From Beta vulgaris subsp. vulgaris (lineage: Eukaryota; Streptophyta; Magnoliopsida; Caryophyllales; Amaranthaceae), in assembly GCF_026745355.1 (NCBI RefSeq), contig NC_079202.1, positions 47,735,287 to 47,799,286 of the forward strand: a stretch of DNA of 64,000 bases, given 5' to 3'. The notes under the pieces were generated by a model, which searched no databases, was not told the DNA's origin, and saw only the letters and a program-made list of their open reading frames with translations. Position numbers and translations under genes: made by a program. Shown one piece after another: positions 1 to 10,866 of the stretch; position 1 is the stretch's first letter; every line of letters begins with the position of its first letter.

Positions 1-520
1 GACCCATTTTAAAAAAGCAATTATCACAAGTACTCTTTGGCACAATTTCTGACTATGCAAATTAGTTATGTATACCTTTAGAAAGCACGAAGAATGAAAG
101 ATCCATATATACCTAACAAAAGCTCATAGTCATATTAGAAATCATCAAACCAAAGTAGTAACAACTCCATACATAATAAAGATGAGACAATACACCATCC
201 GATCTGGAACCGTATGATCCAAAAAGCATATCCGATGATGATCCGAAACATAATCCGAAATTCGATCTGGTCCGAAATGGTCCGGTCCAAATCCGGTCCA
301 AATATAACTTGATCTGAAAACAGACCGATCTGAATTGACCCAGTCCGAATTCGATCCAATTGGTCCGATTGCCAGGTCTGGTTGGAACTGATTCCAAGAT
401 CAATTCCATAAAATGAGGACCTGGTCCAACAATTCCAATTCTATTTTCAAATTTTACGAATTTCTGAATGGGTCCGGGTCCAATTCCCGAAATTTTGATC
501 GGGTACCTGGTTGTGCTCAC
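1..520. mobile_element. Right part of a non-autonomous hAT-like element
   Basis: From about 180 to 510 the DNA is packed with short variants of ggtccgaat and ggtccggtccaa, the kind of subterminal repeat seen in small plant hAT elements. The likely right end reads ...gtgctcaccccttga near 510-526, whose reverse complement (aaggggtgagcacaacc) looks like a hAT terminus. No left terminus is visible, so the element probably starts upstream of the window. Open frames across it are by-products of the repeats. Confidence 0.45.
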
Positions 521-540
521 CCCTTGATGCGACATAAGCG

Positions 541-829
541 TTTGCATAAGGCCCCTGAAGATTTAAGGCCATCAAATACTACTTTTTTTAATATCAAAAT
601 AAAATATTAGAATTTTTTTTAGCATGAACCCAACCAATTTTTGGTTTTACCATGTTGGAAACGATCATTTTTTCCAATTCCACCATGGATGAAACTGGGA
701 AAAAAATCAGTTCTGCCATGGAGTAACTAAAAATGTTTTATGTTCTACCATGGTAGAACCAAAAAAATTGATTCCACTATTTATTTCGTTTCCTTTAATA
801 ACACTAAAAGAAATGAAAAATTCAAATTT
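541..829. other. Intergenic, with an 18-bp perfect palindrome
   Basis: AT-rich DNA without a convincing gene. Positions 742-759 (gttctaccatggtagaac) form a perfect palindrome, and related ccatgg-centred motifs occur near 651, 682 and 714, which hints at a decayed foldback element. Confidence 0.4.
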
Positions 830-1200
830 TCACAAGGAAGGAGGAGGTGGAGGAAGAAGAAGGGGTGGGGGTTGCGCAAGGGGGGGGGGGACCAGGGAAG
901 CGCGCACGGGGAGGGGGGTTGGGCGGCCTGCAAGTGTGGGGTGGGGGAAATGCAAAGACGAAAGGAGAGGAGAGGGCGAGGCAGGCAGGTTCAGAGGGGG
1001 AATTGGGGATAAGAGGGAGGCAAGGTGGGACGAGGGATGGGGGTCTGCGGGGGTGGGATGGAGGTGGGGGTGGCTGAGAGGGTGATGAGGAGGTGAACCA
1101 ACATCAAATAGGGTTAGGGTTGGGTTTGAGCTGGCAGGGGAGGGGGTCGGGTGAGGTTGGGTTGGCATAAGGTGGGTAGTGGTGGCTAGGTGGTGTTTAT
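830..1200 (+). repeat. G-rich low-complexity block
   Basis: Strongly purine-rich and G-skewed on the + strand, with an 11-base G run at 880-890, many GGG runs and telomere-like gggttagggttggg near 1110-1125. Long open frames exist on both strands but encode Gly/Arg or Pro/Ser-rich low-complexity sequence, so no gene is called. It resembles the G-rich halves of the MULE-type elements at 56099-57251 and 62838-63975, but no terminal repeats could be paired here. Confidence 0.6.
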
Positions 1201-1995
1201 GGAGGAAGAACGAGTGATAAGCGATAAGGTAGTAATTTGTGTTTAATTAGAGTCGTTTTAGTTTAATTTTCGAAATTATTTTTCTAATTTTATTTCCTTT
1301 TTAGTTATTATTATTTTTATTTATTTGGATTTTATTATTTTATATGTATAGTTTCTCCTTGGATGTGTTGGTTTTCTATGTAGGTAAGCGCTTTGAAGCT
1401 ATGTGTTCGAGTTTTAAAGTTAGATGGGTGGCTTGATTAGTGCTATAATATAGAGCTTATCTTACACCACACCTTCCACGTATCCTACACCAAACCAAGT
1501 CACAAGCCACATTTTCACCCTAACCTCCACCACATTCATTCAATCCCACGACCCACAACTCCACCATCAGTTTCACCAACACTTAGGCCAAACACCACCG
1601 TCAGTTCCACCTCTGTTGAGCACACATTAGTCCCGAAACCAAGAAAGTTGGCGCTCCTATGTATATCGGAGCGGGCGCTTCTTGCTAATTCACCACAAAA
1701 CATAAGAGTTCCATAAAGTTTTGAAAGTTTTAAGTTTTATTCACCACTCTAGTTTTTAGAATAGTTTTTAGGGTCTTAAGGATCGGAGGATTAGCCTCCA
1801 TAGGTTAGTTTAGAGAGAGAAAAAAAAACTCAAAGAAAAGTTGAAGATTGTAAGATTTAAGGGTGACACTTGTATTGAAAATTAACAAATAATTAATCAA
1901 TGAGCATTTCTTATTCTATCTCCTCTTTTAGTGCTTAGTTTTAATTATTTTCATTAGATTAGTTGTCCATGCTTAGTTTAATTATTTGTGGTTTA
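1201..1995. other. Intergenic, nothing recognised
   Basis: AT-rich sequence with a CA-rich stretch at about 1460-1620. No long frame, RNA gene or clear terminal repeat is seen. Confidence 0.5.
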
Positions 1996-2060
1996 TCTCT
2001 ATTATATAAGTGAAGGGGGGAGGAAGATGGTGTCCTCTTACAAAATATCGGATATAGCCT
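1996..2060 (+). mobile_element. Helitron 5' terminus
   Basis: TCTCTATTATATAAG preceded by A is the same 5' end as in the Helitrons at 26698 and 50328, followed by the shared gaagggggg...ggtgtcctctt. No matching 3' hairpin plus CTAG is seen downstream, so the rest is lost or diverged. Confidence 0.5.
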
Positions 2061-3540
2061 CAATGAATTTAAATTAAATGTTAAATTAAGGAGAATGATT
2101 TCCTCTTCTTACATGTATGTGTGAAAAACTCTTATAAAAAATTAAATTGACAATATAACTTGATTGACACAATCAGAAGAAAATAAAAACATAAATTTCA
2201 TACTAATAATTATACTTATAATATTTTAAAACATAAATGTTGATCATTATTTAGTAATATCTATTATATAAATTAAACTTTTCCCCTTTATTAATATTCT
2301 ACGATTGAACCAATGAACCTAATACACAAATTCTTCCACTTTATTTGAGGCTTTGAGCATAAACTTTCTTATGTTATATATTTCTTTCTGTCGATACTAT
2401 ATTTGAATAAGGATGAACAAATAACTAAGAAAACCAACGAAACATTTATTTATAAAAAACATATCAGAATATTTAAAATAATTATAAATGTCTATTCGAA
2501 TCAAAAAAATTTAACACCGGTAAATAACTAACTGAGAAAAAATGCTAGTTTTATTTAGTTTAATGTTAAATTAATGTTTAGCATCATGTTATTAGATGTT
2601 AATTTCTCTAAAGTTTTCATTTTTGCATTTACGGAGTAGTTTGTTTGTTAGGATTTGGGTGAAAGCCAACCATGATTGATTTTGGGCGTTTGAATATGAA
2701 ATTAGGGGTTGATTAGGCTTCTTAATTAATTAATTAGATGATTACTATTTGCTTGCGTTCTATTTGCCTATTTGATGTTTGTTTTGTTGATGTCTTCATC
2801 AAGTTGAGAGAGGAGATTAAGGTTGACATTTATGCTATTATATTGTTTTAATTACTCATGAGAGTGAGATTTGAGTGAGAGTTTTGTAGATTGACATTGT
2901 GCTTATCCCTTGGTTACATGTTTGAGACCATGAAGGTGGCTTAATTGTGTAATCTAGGTAGTTTTATACACACAATTGAGAGAGGGCCTAGATCTAATTA
3001 AGAGTCACTAACCTCAATTAGTTGCGTAGTTTTATTTCCTCCATATTTCACTCTTCTAATTGCCTAAATCATGATTGGTTGGTGTTGGATCTCTTTCCCT
3101 AATCATATTTGACTTTTGGATTTAGTTTAGTTTAATTGACTTTAATTGGTAGTCGACACCTTCCGACTCCTTTTTCGGCCTAGCTTATTTTTTAATTAAC
3201 ACATTTTTATCTTCCTTAGTCCTTGCGAAAGAATGACCCTTAATTACCACTTTACTTAGTTCAGTGGTTTGGTTAGGTAGGTTGACTTTAGAAGATAGTG
3301 ACGACCTAGTTCCTTTGTCAACAAGTAGAGGTGGGAGAAAAAAGAAAAAAAAAATCCGCATAAATATGAACGACAAATAAAATGACCAATAAAAAAGAAT
3401 ACAAAATACATACAAATATACGGACGATATTTAGCAAAATCCCAGTAATATCTATAACTTTTGTCTCCTAGTTTCCAAATCAAAATTATTCTCTAAAGCA
3501 CCTATAGTTCTATCCATCTTGTAATTGTTATAATCATCAC
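2061..3540. other. Intergenic, AT-rich
   Basis: No coding region or RNA gene is supported. Positions 2620-3180 have the look of plant LTR or 5'UTR sequence (T-rich, few stops, gtcgacaccttccgactcc), but no partner LTR is in view. Confidence 0.4.
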
Positions 3541-4015
3541 TTCTTCTTTTTTAAATTAACATTAATTCATTGATTCAAAGTCATACGACATCTACAATAG
3601 AAGTCAAAACTAAACAAATACATATCAAAATTAAATAAATACAATTCTAATATGACAAAACCACGATCGTTGAGTAGATCTAACACTCTGAAAATCCTGT
3701 CTTTCACATCGTTGTCTGATGCATCCTTCTGTAAGGGGGTTCGTCGATATTTTGTAGTTTTGAAGTAGAATTGGATTCAATTCAAGTGATTGTAAACAAA
3801 GTCTTGACATTTGTTGCAACTCCGAATCAACCTCTTGAATTACACAAACCCAAAAACAAAGTCTCCAAACTCTCACATGGAGAGAGAGATAAAACCCAAT
3901 ATATGGATAGATATAATCCAATATATGGATAGTAAAACTCTCCATTCGAGAGAGACTGAATTTTATTAGAAACATAAACATAAAAAACAAGTAACAAAAG
4001 GAGAAAATAGTTCAT
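3541..4015 (-). repeat. Dispersed repeat similar to 48255-48850
   Basis: It starts with a T-rich tract followed by ttaattcattgattcaaagtc...acatctacaatag, and the same order of motifs (T tract, tttcattaatggaag, acatttacaatag) recurs near 48270. Both then carry an A-rich stretch and a ctctcatgggagag-type motif. The layout fits the 3' part of a minus-strand retroelement, but no RT is present. Confidence 0.35.
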
Positions 4016-4189
4016 CTAGGGGCATATATTTCAAACTAAATTTATGGTGTGTGCACACACATAAGGTCAAATAAGAAACTTTCTAAAAGAAGAATGATAA
4101 AAAGGTTTTGATCGGGGACATATTTTAAACTAAATGTGCATATATTTTAGAGTGTGTCTTGTGTGTAAAATGTTACACCATAACTTATT

Positions 4190-4515
4190 CGCTCGTTTGG
4201 TTAGATGTCATAAATATTATTGGTAATGGTAATGGTAATGCATTGTAGTGTAAATTTGTAAAGGAAATTTCACATCATTACCCATGATAATGCTACTTGA
4301 TCCTAAAACATCCATTTTCTTTCTAAAATCTCATTACTATCCATTACCACTTGAAAATGTGGTATTGGATGGTAATGAAAATTTATACAGGAAAACGTAT
4401 AATTTGTGATGAAGTTTCATCGCCATGGTCATTGACATGAGAACTTCTTTATAAATTTACTGTAAAAATTACACTACCATTATCACTATTTATGACCAAT
4501 AATAAACGGTCGATT
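4190..4515. mobile_element. MITE with imperfect terminal inverted repeats
   Basis: The left end (cgctcgtttggttagatgtc) and the reverse complement of the right end (cgaccgtttattattggtc) match imperfectly, and taatggtaatgg motifs recur inverted inside. A related sequence sits in the F-box gene intron at about 8590-8720. The superfamily is not clear. Confidence 0.5.
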
Positions 4516-5003
4516 ATATAACAAAACTTCTCATGTGCAAACTAATATAGCTTTCCATAGGGTAAAGATCTCCACCCGTTCTAAGTCTAGACTTATAATA
4601 CGATAAATAACTTATATATCTAACGTTTTTTGAATTAATTTGGTTCTTATTTCAAATTAACATGCCCTTTTCTCTCTTTCAAGCACAACACTATTTTTCC
4701 ACCACCATAGTTACCAAAAAGTCATTATATTAGGAATGAATAAATTTTCTATTTAGCATAATCTAAGAAAAAAATATATTCACATATCGAGATTTTTTTT
4801 TTTTTTTTTTTGTGGGTGGGGGGATCATGATAGTGTAAAATCAAGCTTTTTGCTATTAAACTATGAATCCATAGTTATAAACACGTGACACAAATGGTGC
4901 ATATCAAGTATGAACAAATTACACCAATCCATTCAAGATACCTAGTTTTTTTTAATGCTTATTTCACTCTAACTCTCAATGTTTGTTAATGTATATTTTT
5001 TTA

Positions 5004-5270
5004 CTCCCTATTTGATAGTAGTATATATAAAGACAAATACTTTGTCTGTTTCCAAAGGACTTTTCTATTTGTTGTTTTTACATTTGTCAATACACATTTT
5101 GTATCATTAATTATATATTAATAAAGTTTATAAAAGTGTGATTTATGTAATGTACTAAATAAACAAATCAAATATGACCTCACATGACTATGTTTCATTA
5201 TATATATATATATTATATTATTAATATTATTATATATATATATATATATATATTGTAAAAGATTAGAAGA
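5004..5270. mobile_element. Degenerate Stowaway-like MITE with (TA)n expansion
   Basis: A tactccct start, an internal block shared with the Stowaways elsewhere in the window (tatcattaat...atgtactaa...cctcacatgactatg) and then (TA)n at about 5203-5254, which replaces the right end. Confidence 0.5.
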
Positions 5271-5271
5271 T

Positions 5272-5640
5272 TTTAGGCAAAATTGATCTCAACACTCTGA
5301 ATTATAGCTCGAGTGCACACAACACCAGCAACTACGGCTAGTAGCCTAAACACCACTAGCTATGACTAGTAGCCTAAACACCACCAACTATGGGGTGGGG
5401 GTGCATTCCGTACCATAAATCAGGCCGGAAGCCTAAAATGTTGCCGAAGACGGTGGATTTTTAAAATACAGACTGCACCCCACCCCACCCCGTAGTTGGT
5501 GGTACAAATCGCACCCCACCCCATAATTGGTGGTACAGACTGCACCGTACCTCATTGGTGGTGTTGGGTCATGGGTGCACCCGAACTATAGTTTAGGGTT
5601 TTGAGGTAAATTTTGTTAAGATTTTATTTACTTATAAATA
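5272..5640. mobile_element. Foldback MITE
   Basis: Left ggcaaaattgatctcaacac pairs with the right end read in reverse (aacaaaatttacctcaaaac), and the next blocks (atagctcgagtgcac / atagttcgggtgcac) also pair. The inside has repeated caccaccaactatgg and its inverse cccgtagttggtggt, so the whole unit can fold into a long imperfect hairpin. Confidence 0.55.
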
Positions 5641-6540
5641 GTGTAAAAATTAGAAATAGAAATGTTTTTCAAACATATAGGAAGTAATATGTTAATTAAA
5701 ATACAGGTAAAGTAAGTGAACAAAAGCATAAGTCAAAATAAAAAGGAGTTTTTTTTTGGTTGAACGTTTCAACCCCTCTTGGAAGTTGTTACCTTTTTCT
5801 GTAAATTTTATATTCCCTTTAGCTTGTTGACTAAACTGCTCAATATTTGCAGAAAATCGTACCAAAAGTGCATAATTCCAAAGCTCACACACTCAGGCAT
5901 TCACCCACCTTTGACGTGCAAGGTTAAATAGATTTGACAATTTGCGTGTTCCCTCCACTATATAATTCTTTTTTACCATTGCTCTTTTCTTGCACTCATT
6001 TCCCCAAATTTGCATCTTTTCTCTAGTAATTGTAACAAATTGCAAGTTTTCTGTAAAAAAAAAAACTACAATTTGAAACTTGAAAGTAATTTTCTTCTCC
6101 TTGTCTTACATGTGCTAGTTTTGTTGATTGGAAAATTCCACTCATAATTTTATGTTTCTGAAAACTACTTTGAAATTATGTTCAGAAAAAATTCAAGGGA
6201 ATTTTTTTTTATTTGAGTGAATAGTTCTGATGAAATTAAATTGGTAAAAAGAGCTGTTTTTTTTTAATCTTTTGAGGAAATAGTGAGGAGTTAACTTTCA
6301 ATATTATGTGTGAATATTCTTACTCTACAAATATCGGATTTTAAAAAATACCAACCTAAATCATTTTTTGTAATAGTAGGTACAAGTAAAGCTAGGACAA
6401 AACTCCTATTACACATTTTCGTTCCTCACACCAACGAAAACATCCCAAATACAACAATAATAGAGAAAGGAACAATGCCATCTCTTCTCTTACGAATCCA
6501 CACCTAAATCATCTTTTCGGATAAACAGACGATAAATTAA
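5641..6540. other. Intergenic, upstream of the F-box gene
   Basis: No gene is supported. It probably contains the distal promoter of the gene starting near 6600. Confidence 0.5.
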
Positions 6541-6566
6541 TTTCGGCCCCTCCCTCATCAGCAAAA

Positions 6567-6575
6567 TATAAAAGG
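6567..6575 (+). promoter_or_regulatory. TATA box of the FBW2-like gene
   Basis: tataaaagg lies about 30 bp before a plausible transcription start near 6600. CT-rich tracts (Y patches, 6688-6735) follow, as is usual in plant 5' leaders. The start site itself is inferred. Confidence 0.5.
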
Positions 6576-6740
6576 GGTCATTTGTTAATAAAAACTTTTT
6601 ATAGATACAACTTTCTTGTCGGTGGTTTTAAAGCCGTTGGTTAGCTCCACTCTACTGGAGAGATAAACTTGGCTTACTCAGCTTTTTTCTTCTCTCTCTC
6701 CTATTTTTCACACAATAAACACCCTCTCTCTCCTTTAACA

Positions 6741-6803
6741 ATGCCCTTTTCTTACTACCGGATAAATCGGAGTTCCCTCTTCATGTTCGGGCGAAAAGTT
6801 TGA
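6741..6803 (+). CDS. Candidate upstream ORF in the FBW2-like 5' leader
   Basis: An ATG in acaATGc context opens a 20-codon frame (MPFSYYRINRSSLFMFGRKV) that ends with TGA at 6801-6803, before the proposed leader intron and about 730 bp upstream of the main start in genomic distance. It would be in the mature leader if transcription starts near 6600. Whether it is translated or conserved cannot be judged from this window. Confidence 0.35.
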   Translation: MPFSYYRINRSSLFMFGRKV

Positions 6804-6836
6804 AGCTTTCAAGTTTCATTTTCCTCCTTTTATTTG

Positions 6837-7470
6837 GTACGTTTATATTACTCAAAGAAAATTTTAAAAAAAAAACTCTCTTCAAATCTGTTCTGATTTT
6901 TGCATGAGTTTCATTTAATTTGCTATATGATTTGATCTATACATGTCATTTAATTTTCTGGGTTTGGGTAGTTGGGAGGAGAGACATCTTTATTTTACTC
7001 TCTCTCTCCTCACATTTCTTCTCAAATTTTCTAGTTTTATGTTAATATATATGCCAATAAATTCTTGTGAAATTTAATTTTAAGCTCGCATTTCTGGGTT
7101 TTCTCTGTTTCTGTTTAATTTATGATCTTTTCTCTCCAATTTTTAGCTTAGTTTGTAAGTTGTAGAGCTGCATTATTATGAGGGTTTTTTTACCCCAATT
7201 TGTTCTAATTTTCTTGCATGATTTAGGTTACCCATGTGATAAAACATATAAAATTGGTAATTAGCACTAATTTGGAGGTATAATTAGCTCACATTTATGT
7301 TTTTTCTCTGTTTAGTAGGAGTAGTGTATGTTTAATATATCATGAGATCCGCTGTTTCCCCATTTTAATTTAGCTTGTTAAGGTCCAATTAATTTCAATT
7401 TTACTGCAATTATTGTGGATATCTTTAAATTATTGCATAAATTAAGACTGCCCATTTAAGAAAGACTCAG
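6837..7470 (+). other. Probable 5'UTR intron of the FBW2-like gene
   Basis: The donor candidate is ttg|gtacgt at 6837 and the acceptor candidate actcag at 7465-7470, leaving about 60 nt of leader before the ATG at 7530. The T-rich content between is intron-like. The exact boundaries are inferred. Confidence 0.4.
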
Positions 7471-7529
7471 AACTTTGTGTGAGAGACTAATTTCTGGGGA
7501 TTATTTTTGAAGGAGGGAAAGTAATTAAG

Positions 7530-9473
7530 ATGGAAGAAGGAAGTGAATTTCGACAATGGGATGAGTTAATTCCAGATGCATTAGGCTTAATTTTTAAAAA
7601 GCTTCCATTGGAGGACATAATAACAGTGATTCCTAGAGTGTGTAAGGCATGGGGGAAAGCAGTTCAAGGGCCTTATTGTTGGCAAGAGATAGACATTGAT
7701 GAGTGGAGCATTGATTGCCAGCCTGAAAAGCTCGATCGCATGCTCCGATTGTTGATTACTCGAAGTTCAGGTTCGCTTCGCAAGCTCCATGTTTCGTGTG
7801 TCAATAACGATGAGATTTTCGCTTTCATCGCTGAGAAGTAAGCATCCTTTTCCAATTTCATTGTTGGTTTGCTTAATGAAAACGTTTTTTTGGGTAGTTT
7901 TTCTTATTGTTGGTTGTGGTTGTGCTTATTTTTTGGTTGAAGAGAAAGACATTGTATTCATGCGGATTGCCTTCCCCTTTCATCTTAATTATGAATATAA
8001 CTTGATAAGAGGGTTAAATTTAACTTAGGGACCAATGAATTAATGTGGTAGATCATTTATGGGTTGTTATCCAAACAAATGGAAAGAAAAATGGGGACCA
8101 TGCATTAGAGTCATGAATTTGGTGTTTTGTGGATCTGGGTCATTCATTTGAGGAAAAATTTTGTGGGAATGTCTTACATTCACCAAATGCCAAACCCAAA
8201 GCTTCAAAATCACGTTTTCGAGATCAGAAATGTGGATCCGAATGATGTTTTTGGCACTGTGCAGATTTTTTGGCCTACTTACCAAGCATTCTAGTCCATG
8301 CATTTGTTACAACCAAACAAAACATAGTAGTAGTCTTATGCCATTGAGATTTAAAAAAAAAATCCTTGTGGCTGATTATAAGAAGCTAAAGACGTGAAGT
8401 TTATGAGATTGTGTCTTAGAGATATCACTCAATGACCTTGGGGCAAGTAAGCAAGTTTGATATGTGATGATAAATAAAGTTTTGTTAGTGGATTCTAGTG
8501 TTTTTCTATAGTAAAATTAAATAAAAAAAACTCATGTCAATGTCTGTCGTAATGAGAATCAATTCCCAAGCATGTGTTTTTCTTCATAAATATGCATTAC
8601 CATCCATTATAACACTTTAGATGGTGGTATTAAATGAGAATGGAAATGTGTGAAAAAATTATCATGTTTGCAGTACGGGATTTTCATTTCAGATTACATG
8701 CACTTTCATTTCCATCACCACCATGTAGTATTATCTACCAAATCAGTCGTTAATGTATAGTTAATTGTTTTGTTCATTATGATTATGTGTTTGTTGTTCA
8801 ATCCGTGATTTTTGGGTTTGGATTTGTTGTTCATTTTGCATTTTCTAGTGCGGGCTCCCTTCAGAAACTTATAATGCGGAGAAGCGAAATCAGTGATTCT
8901 ATAGTGGAGCAATTAGCTGGGAAGTTCTCTAGAATCACTTCATTAGACCTGAGCTACTGTTGTCGTATTAGCACTCATGCCTTAGAGGCCATTGGGAAGA
9001 ACTGCAAGCTTCTGTCATCATTAAGCTGGAATATGCACCCTTTAGGCTCAGCTTACAAGCCTTCACATGCTGAAGAAGCTCATGCTATTGCCCAAACAAT
9101 GCCTAAGCTTAAGCAACTGGAGCTTGCTTACCTCCGAATTAATGTAGATAGTGTCTTTGACATTCTATCGGGGTGCCCCGACCTCCAATTCTTGGATTTG
9201 AGAGGGTGTTGGGATGTCCACCTAGACAAAAAGAGTCTCGAGAAGCGGCACCCCAAACTCGAGATTCTCGGGCCTCAAGTAGTAATGGGTGCTTTTGAAA
9301 GGAGAGCGTATTTCGATGATTATTACTCGGACTCAGATTTCTCAGATTATGATTACATGGATTATAGTGATGATGAAAGCTTTGATGGGATGTGGGATGA
9401 TGAAGATCTAGAGCTCAGGATTTATCAAGGCTCTGATAACATGTATGAATTTGGCTGGCCTCCATCTCCTTAG
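7530..9473 (+). CDS. FBW2: FBW2-like F-box/LRR protein (two coding exons)
   Basis: The coding exons are 7530-7837 and 8849-9473, which join across a GT-AG intron of 1011 bp to give 933 nt, or 310 residues plus a TAG stop. The joint makes an Asn codon (AA|T) and keeps the frame into AGSLQKL. Residues about 9-50 are the F-box (WDELIPDALGLIFKKLPLED... PRVCKAW), and leucine-rich repeats follow (SLRKLHVS, RITSLDLSYCCRIS, LKQLELAYLRI, LQFLDLRGCWDV). I recognise the order of motifs and the length as FBW2, the Arabidopsis F-box protein that acts in an SCF ubiquitin ligase and promotes turnover of ARGONAUTE1; despite its name it has LRRs and no WD40 repeats. The last ~60 residues are very rich in Asp, Ser and Tyr and end GWPPSP. 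The start is set by the conserved N-terminus MEE..EFRQWDEL. It looks functional: no stop, frameshift or damaged splice site. Confidence 0.88.
7838..8848 (+). other. Intron of the FBW2-like gene with MITE remnant
   Basis: The donor is gaa|gtaagc at 7838 and the acceptor ttctag at 8848. Positions about 8590-8720 share accatccatta and a tggtggtattaaatgag-type motif with the MITE at 4190-4515, so a related element is probably fixed in the intron. Confidence 0.6.
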
Positions 9474-10190
9474 TGCTTGCTATATTATGTAGTTTATGTT
9501 ATTTTTCACACCTTGTGAAAATTGTGAAGAGTCTACCACCCCCTAAATCTTAGTTTTTTTCCTGCTTGGCTTTGCATTAATACACTTGCAGTAGGTAACC
9601 CCCTTTTATGTGGATCTATAAATACTCTTAAATAGTATGAATGGAGTATTGCAGTTTGTATAATTTTTGCTCTGATGTCTAAAAGTAGTAGTAGTTTTGC
9701 TGATTTACTGGATTGTGCTCTCCAATGTTAAGAGTATGTAATTATTTGTAGTTTATATTATGTCTTGAAAAACAAGGTATGAAAACCTTCTCAATTCTCA
9801 TACTAATTTGATAACATTGAACAACATTTGATTTTGTGCTAAGTTTTCAACTTAATACTACAATGTCCATTTTGAATTTTGGGAAATATGAGTGATTCTG
9901 ATGTTTTAGGTTGGAATTTTCAGATTTTATATTTAAGCTTTGAAATTCCAAAGCATTTAGATTCTTTTTTTATCCCCTGATTTATTGCATGTATGTTGAT
10001 GTTGATATCCATTTGTTTCTTATATCCTGTTTTTGGTGGGTCAAATAATTTGAATGATTCCCTGTCTTCGTGTGGTGAATGGTGAGTAGTGGTAGGCCTG
10101 CATGTCCCATATTGCTTTGTATCTTTTTTTTTTCTCAAAAAAAAGATTTTTGAAATGATATACTATTCAGATTTAAATTGTATAGAGTAG
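9474..10190. other. 3' flank of the FBW2-like gene
   Basis: Presumably the 3'UTR and terminator. No canonical AATAAA is visible in the first 300 bp; several near matches (aatac, aataaatc-like) exist. Nothing else is recognised. Confidence 0.4.
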
Positions 10191-10196
10191 TTGAGT

Positions 10197-10335
10197 AGAG
10201 CATTATGTGGGAGCCCAATGGTTCGATTCTCAATAACCCCATATTTGGGGAAATCGTGTGTGGATTTATGCTTCTGTGTATAAATCCCAGTTTTCAGCTT
10301 GGCCAGTAAATTGCAGAATAATAAAAAAAGAGTAG
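10197..10335 (+). mobile_element. tRNA-derived SINE, internally shortened
   Basis: The head atgtgggagcccaatgg and the 3' motifs cccatatttg, tttatgcttct, ataaatc.cagttttcag match the SINE at 39728-39930. Here box A (gagcccaatgg) runs straight into box B (ggttcgattctc), so the usual spacer between the two polymerase III boxes is missing. It ends in an A-rich tail (aataataaaaaaag). Confidence 0.6.
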
Positions 10336-10390
10336 TTCAGTAATTCAGTTACCTACTTACCTTATAGGAGTAGCCGAGTAGAAACTGTCA

Positions 10391-10866
10391 TTGTTGTTAA
10401 AATTCCGATTCGAATTTTATGATCCTACGATTTTACGATTTGGGAGTAACTCACCAATTCCGATCCTACGCGGGATCTTAATTTTGTATGATCTTTCAAT
10501 CCTATCCAACCTTAAAAACTCGCATGTAGGATCTTAACACGATTCAACGACTTTGCGATCCGATCCTATTGTAAAAAAAAAAAAGTCATAAACAATTTCA
10601 CATACTATATTTCTCATATTAGATTTTGGTCGCGTGTTACTTCAATCTTATAGTATTGAAAAACTATCACCATTTGCTAATTAAATAAGTCATTATTAAT
10701 ATGTGTAAATTTTTGACATGAGGTTTTCACCATATTCTAGCATAATTATTATCTCTATTTTACTGATTTGTAGGATCTTACGATCCAACGTTTCGATCCC
10801 ACTGATTCAATTTTACCAGTCCCTACGATTCAAAGTAGTATCCCGATCCTGATAACATTGGATACG
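10391..10866. mobile_element. MITE with gatcctacga subterminal repeats
   Basis: Repeated gatcctacga/gatcttacga motifs in both orientations crowd the ends (10430-10560 and 10770-10850). The left end (attgttgttaaaattccgat) and right end (atcccgatcctgataacat) match loosely when inverted. This is probably a non-autonomous hAT or MULE. Confidence 0.5.

Noticed and set aside
740..1168. Overlapping open frames on both strands (up to 112 codons)
   Set aside because: They exist because the G-rich block lacks stops; the products are Gly/Arg or Pro/Ser low complexity and no splice or domain evidence supports them.
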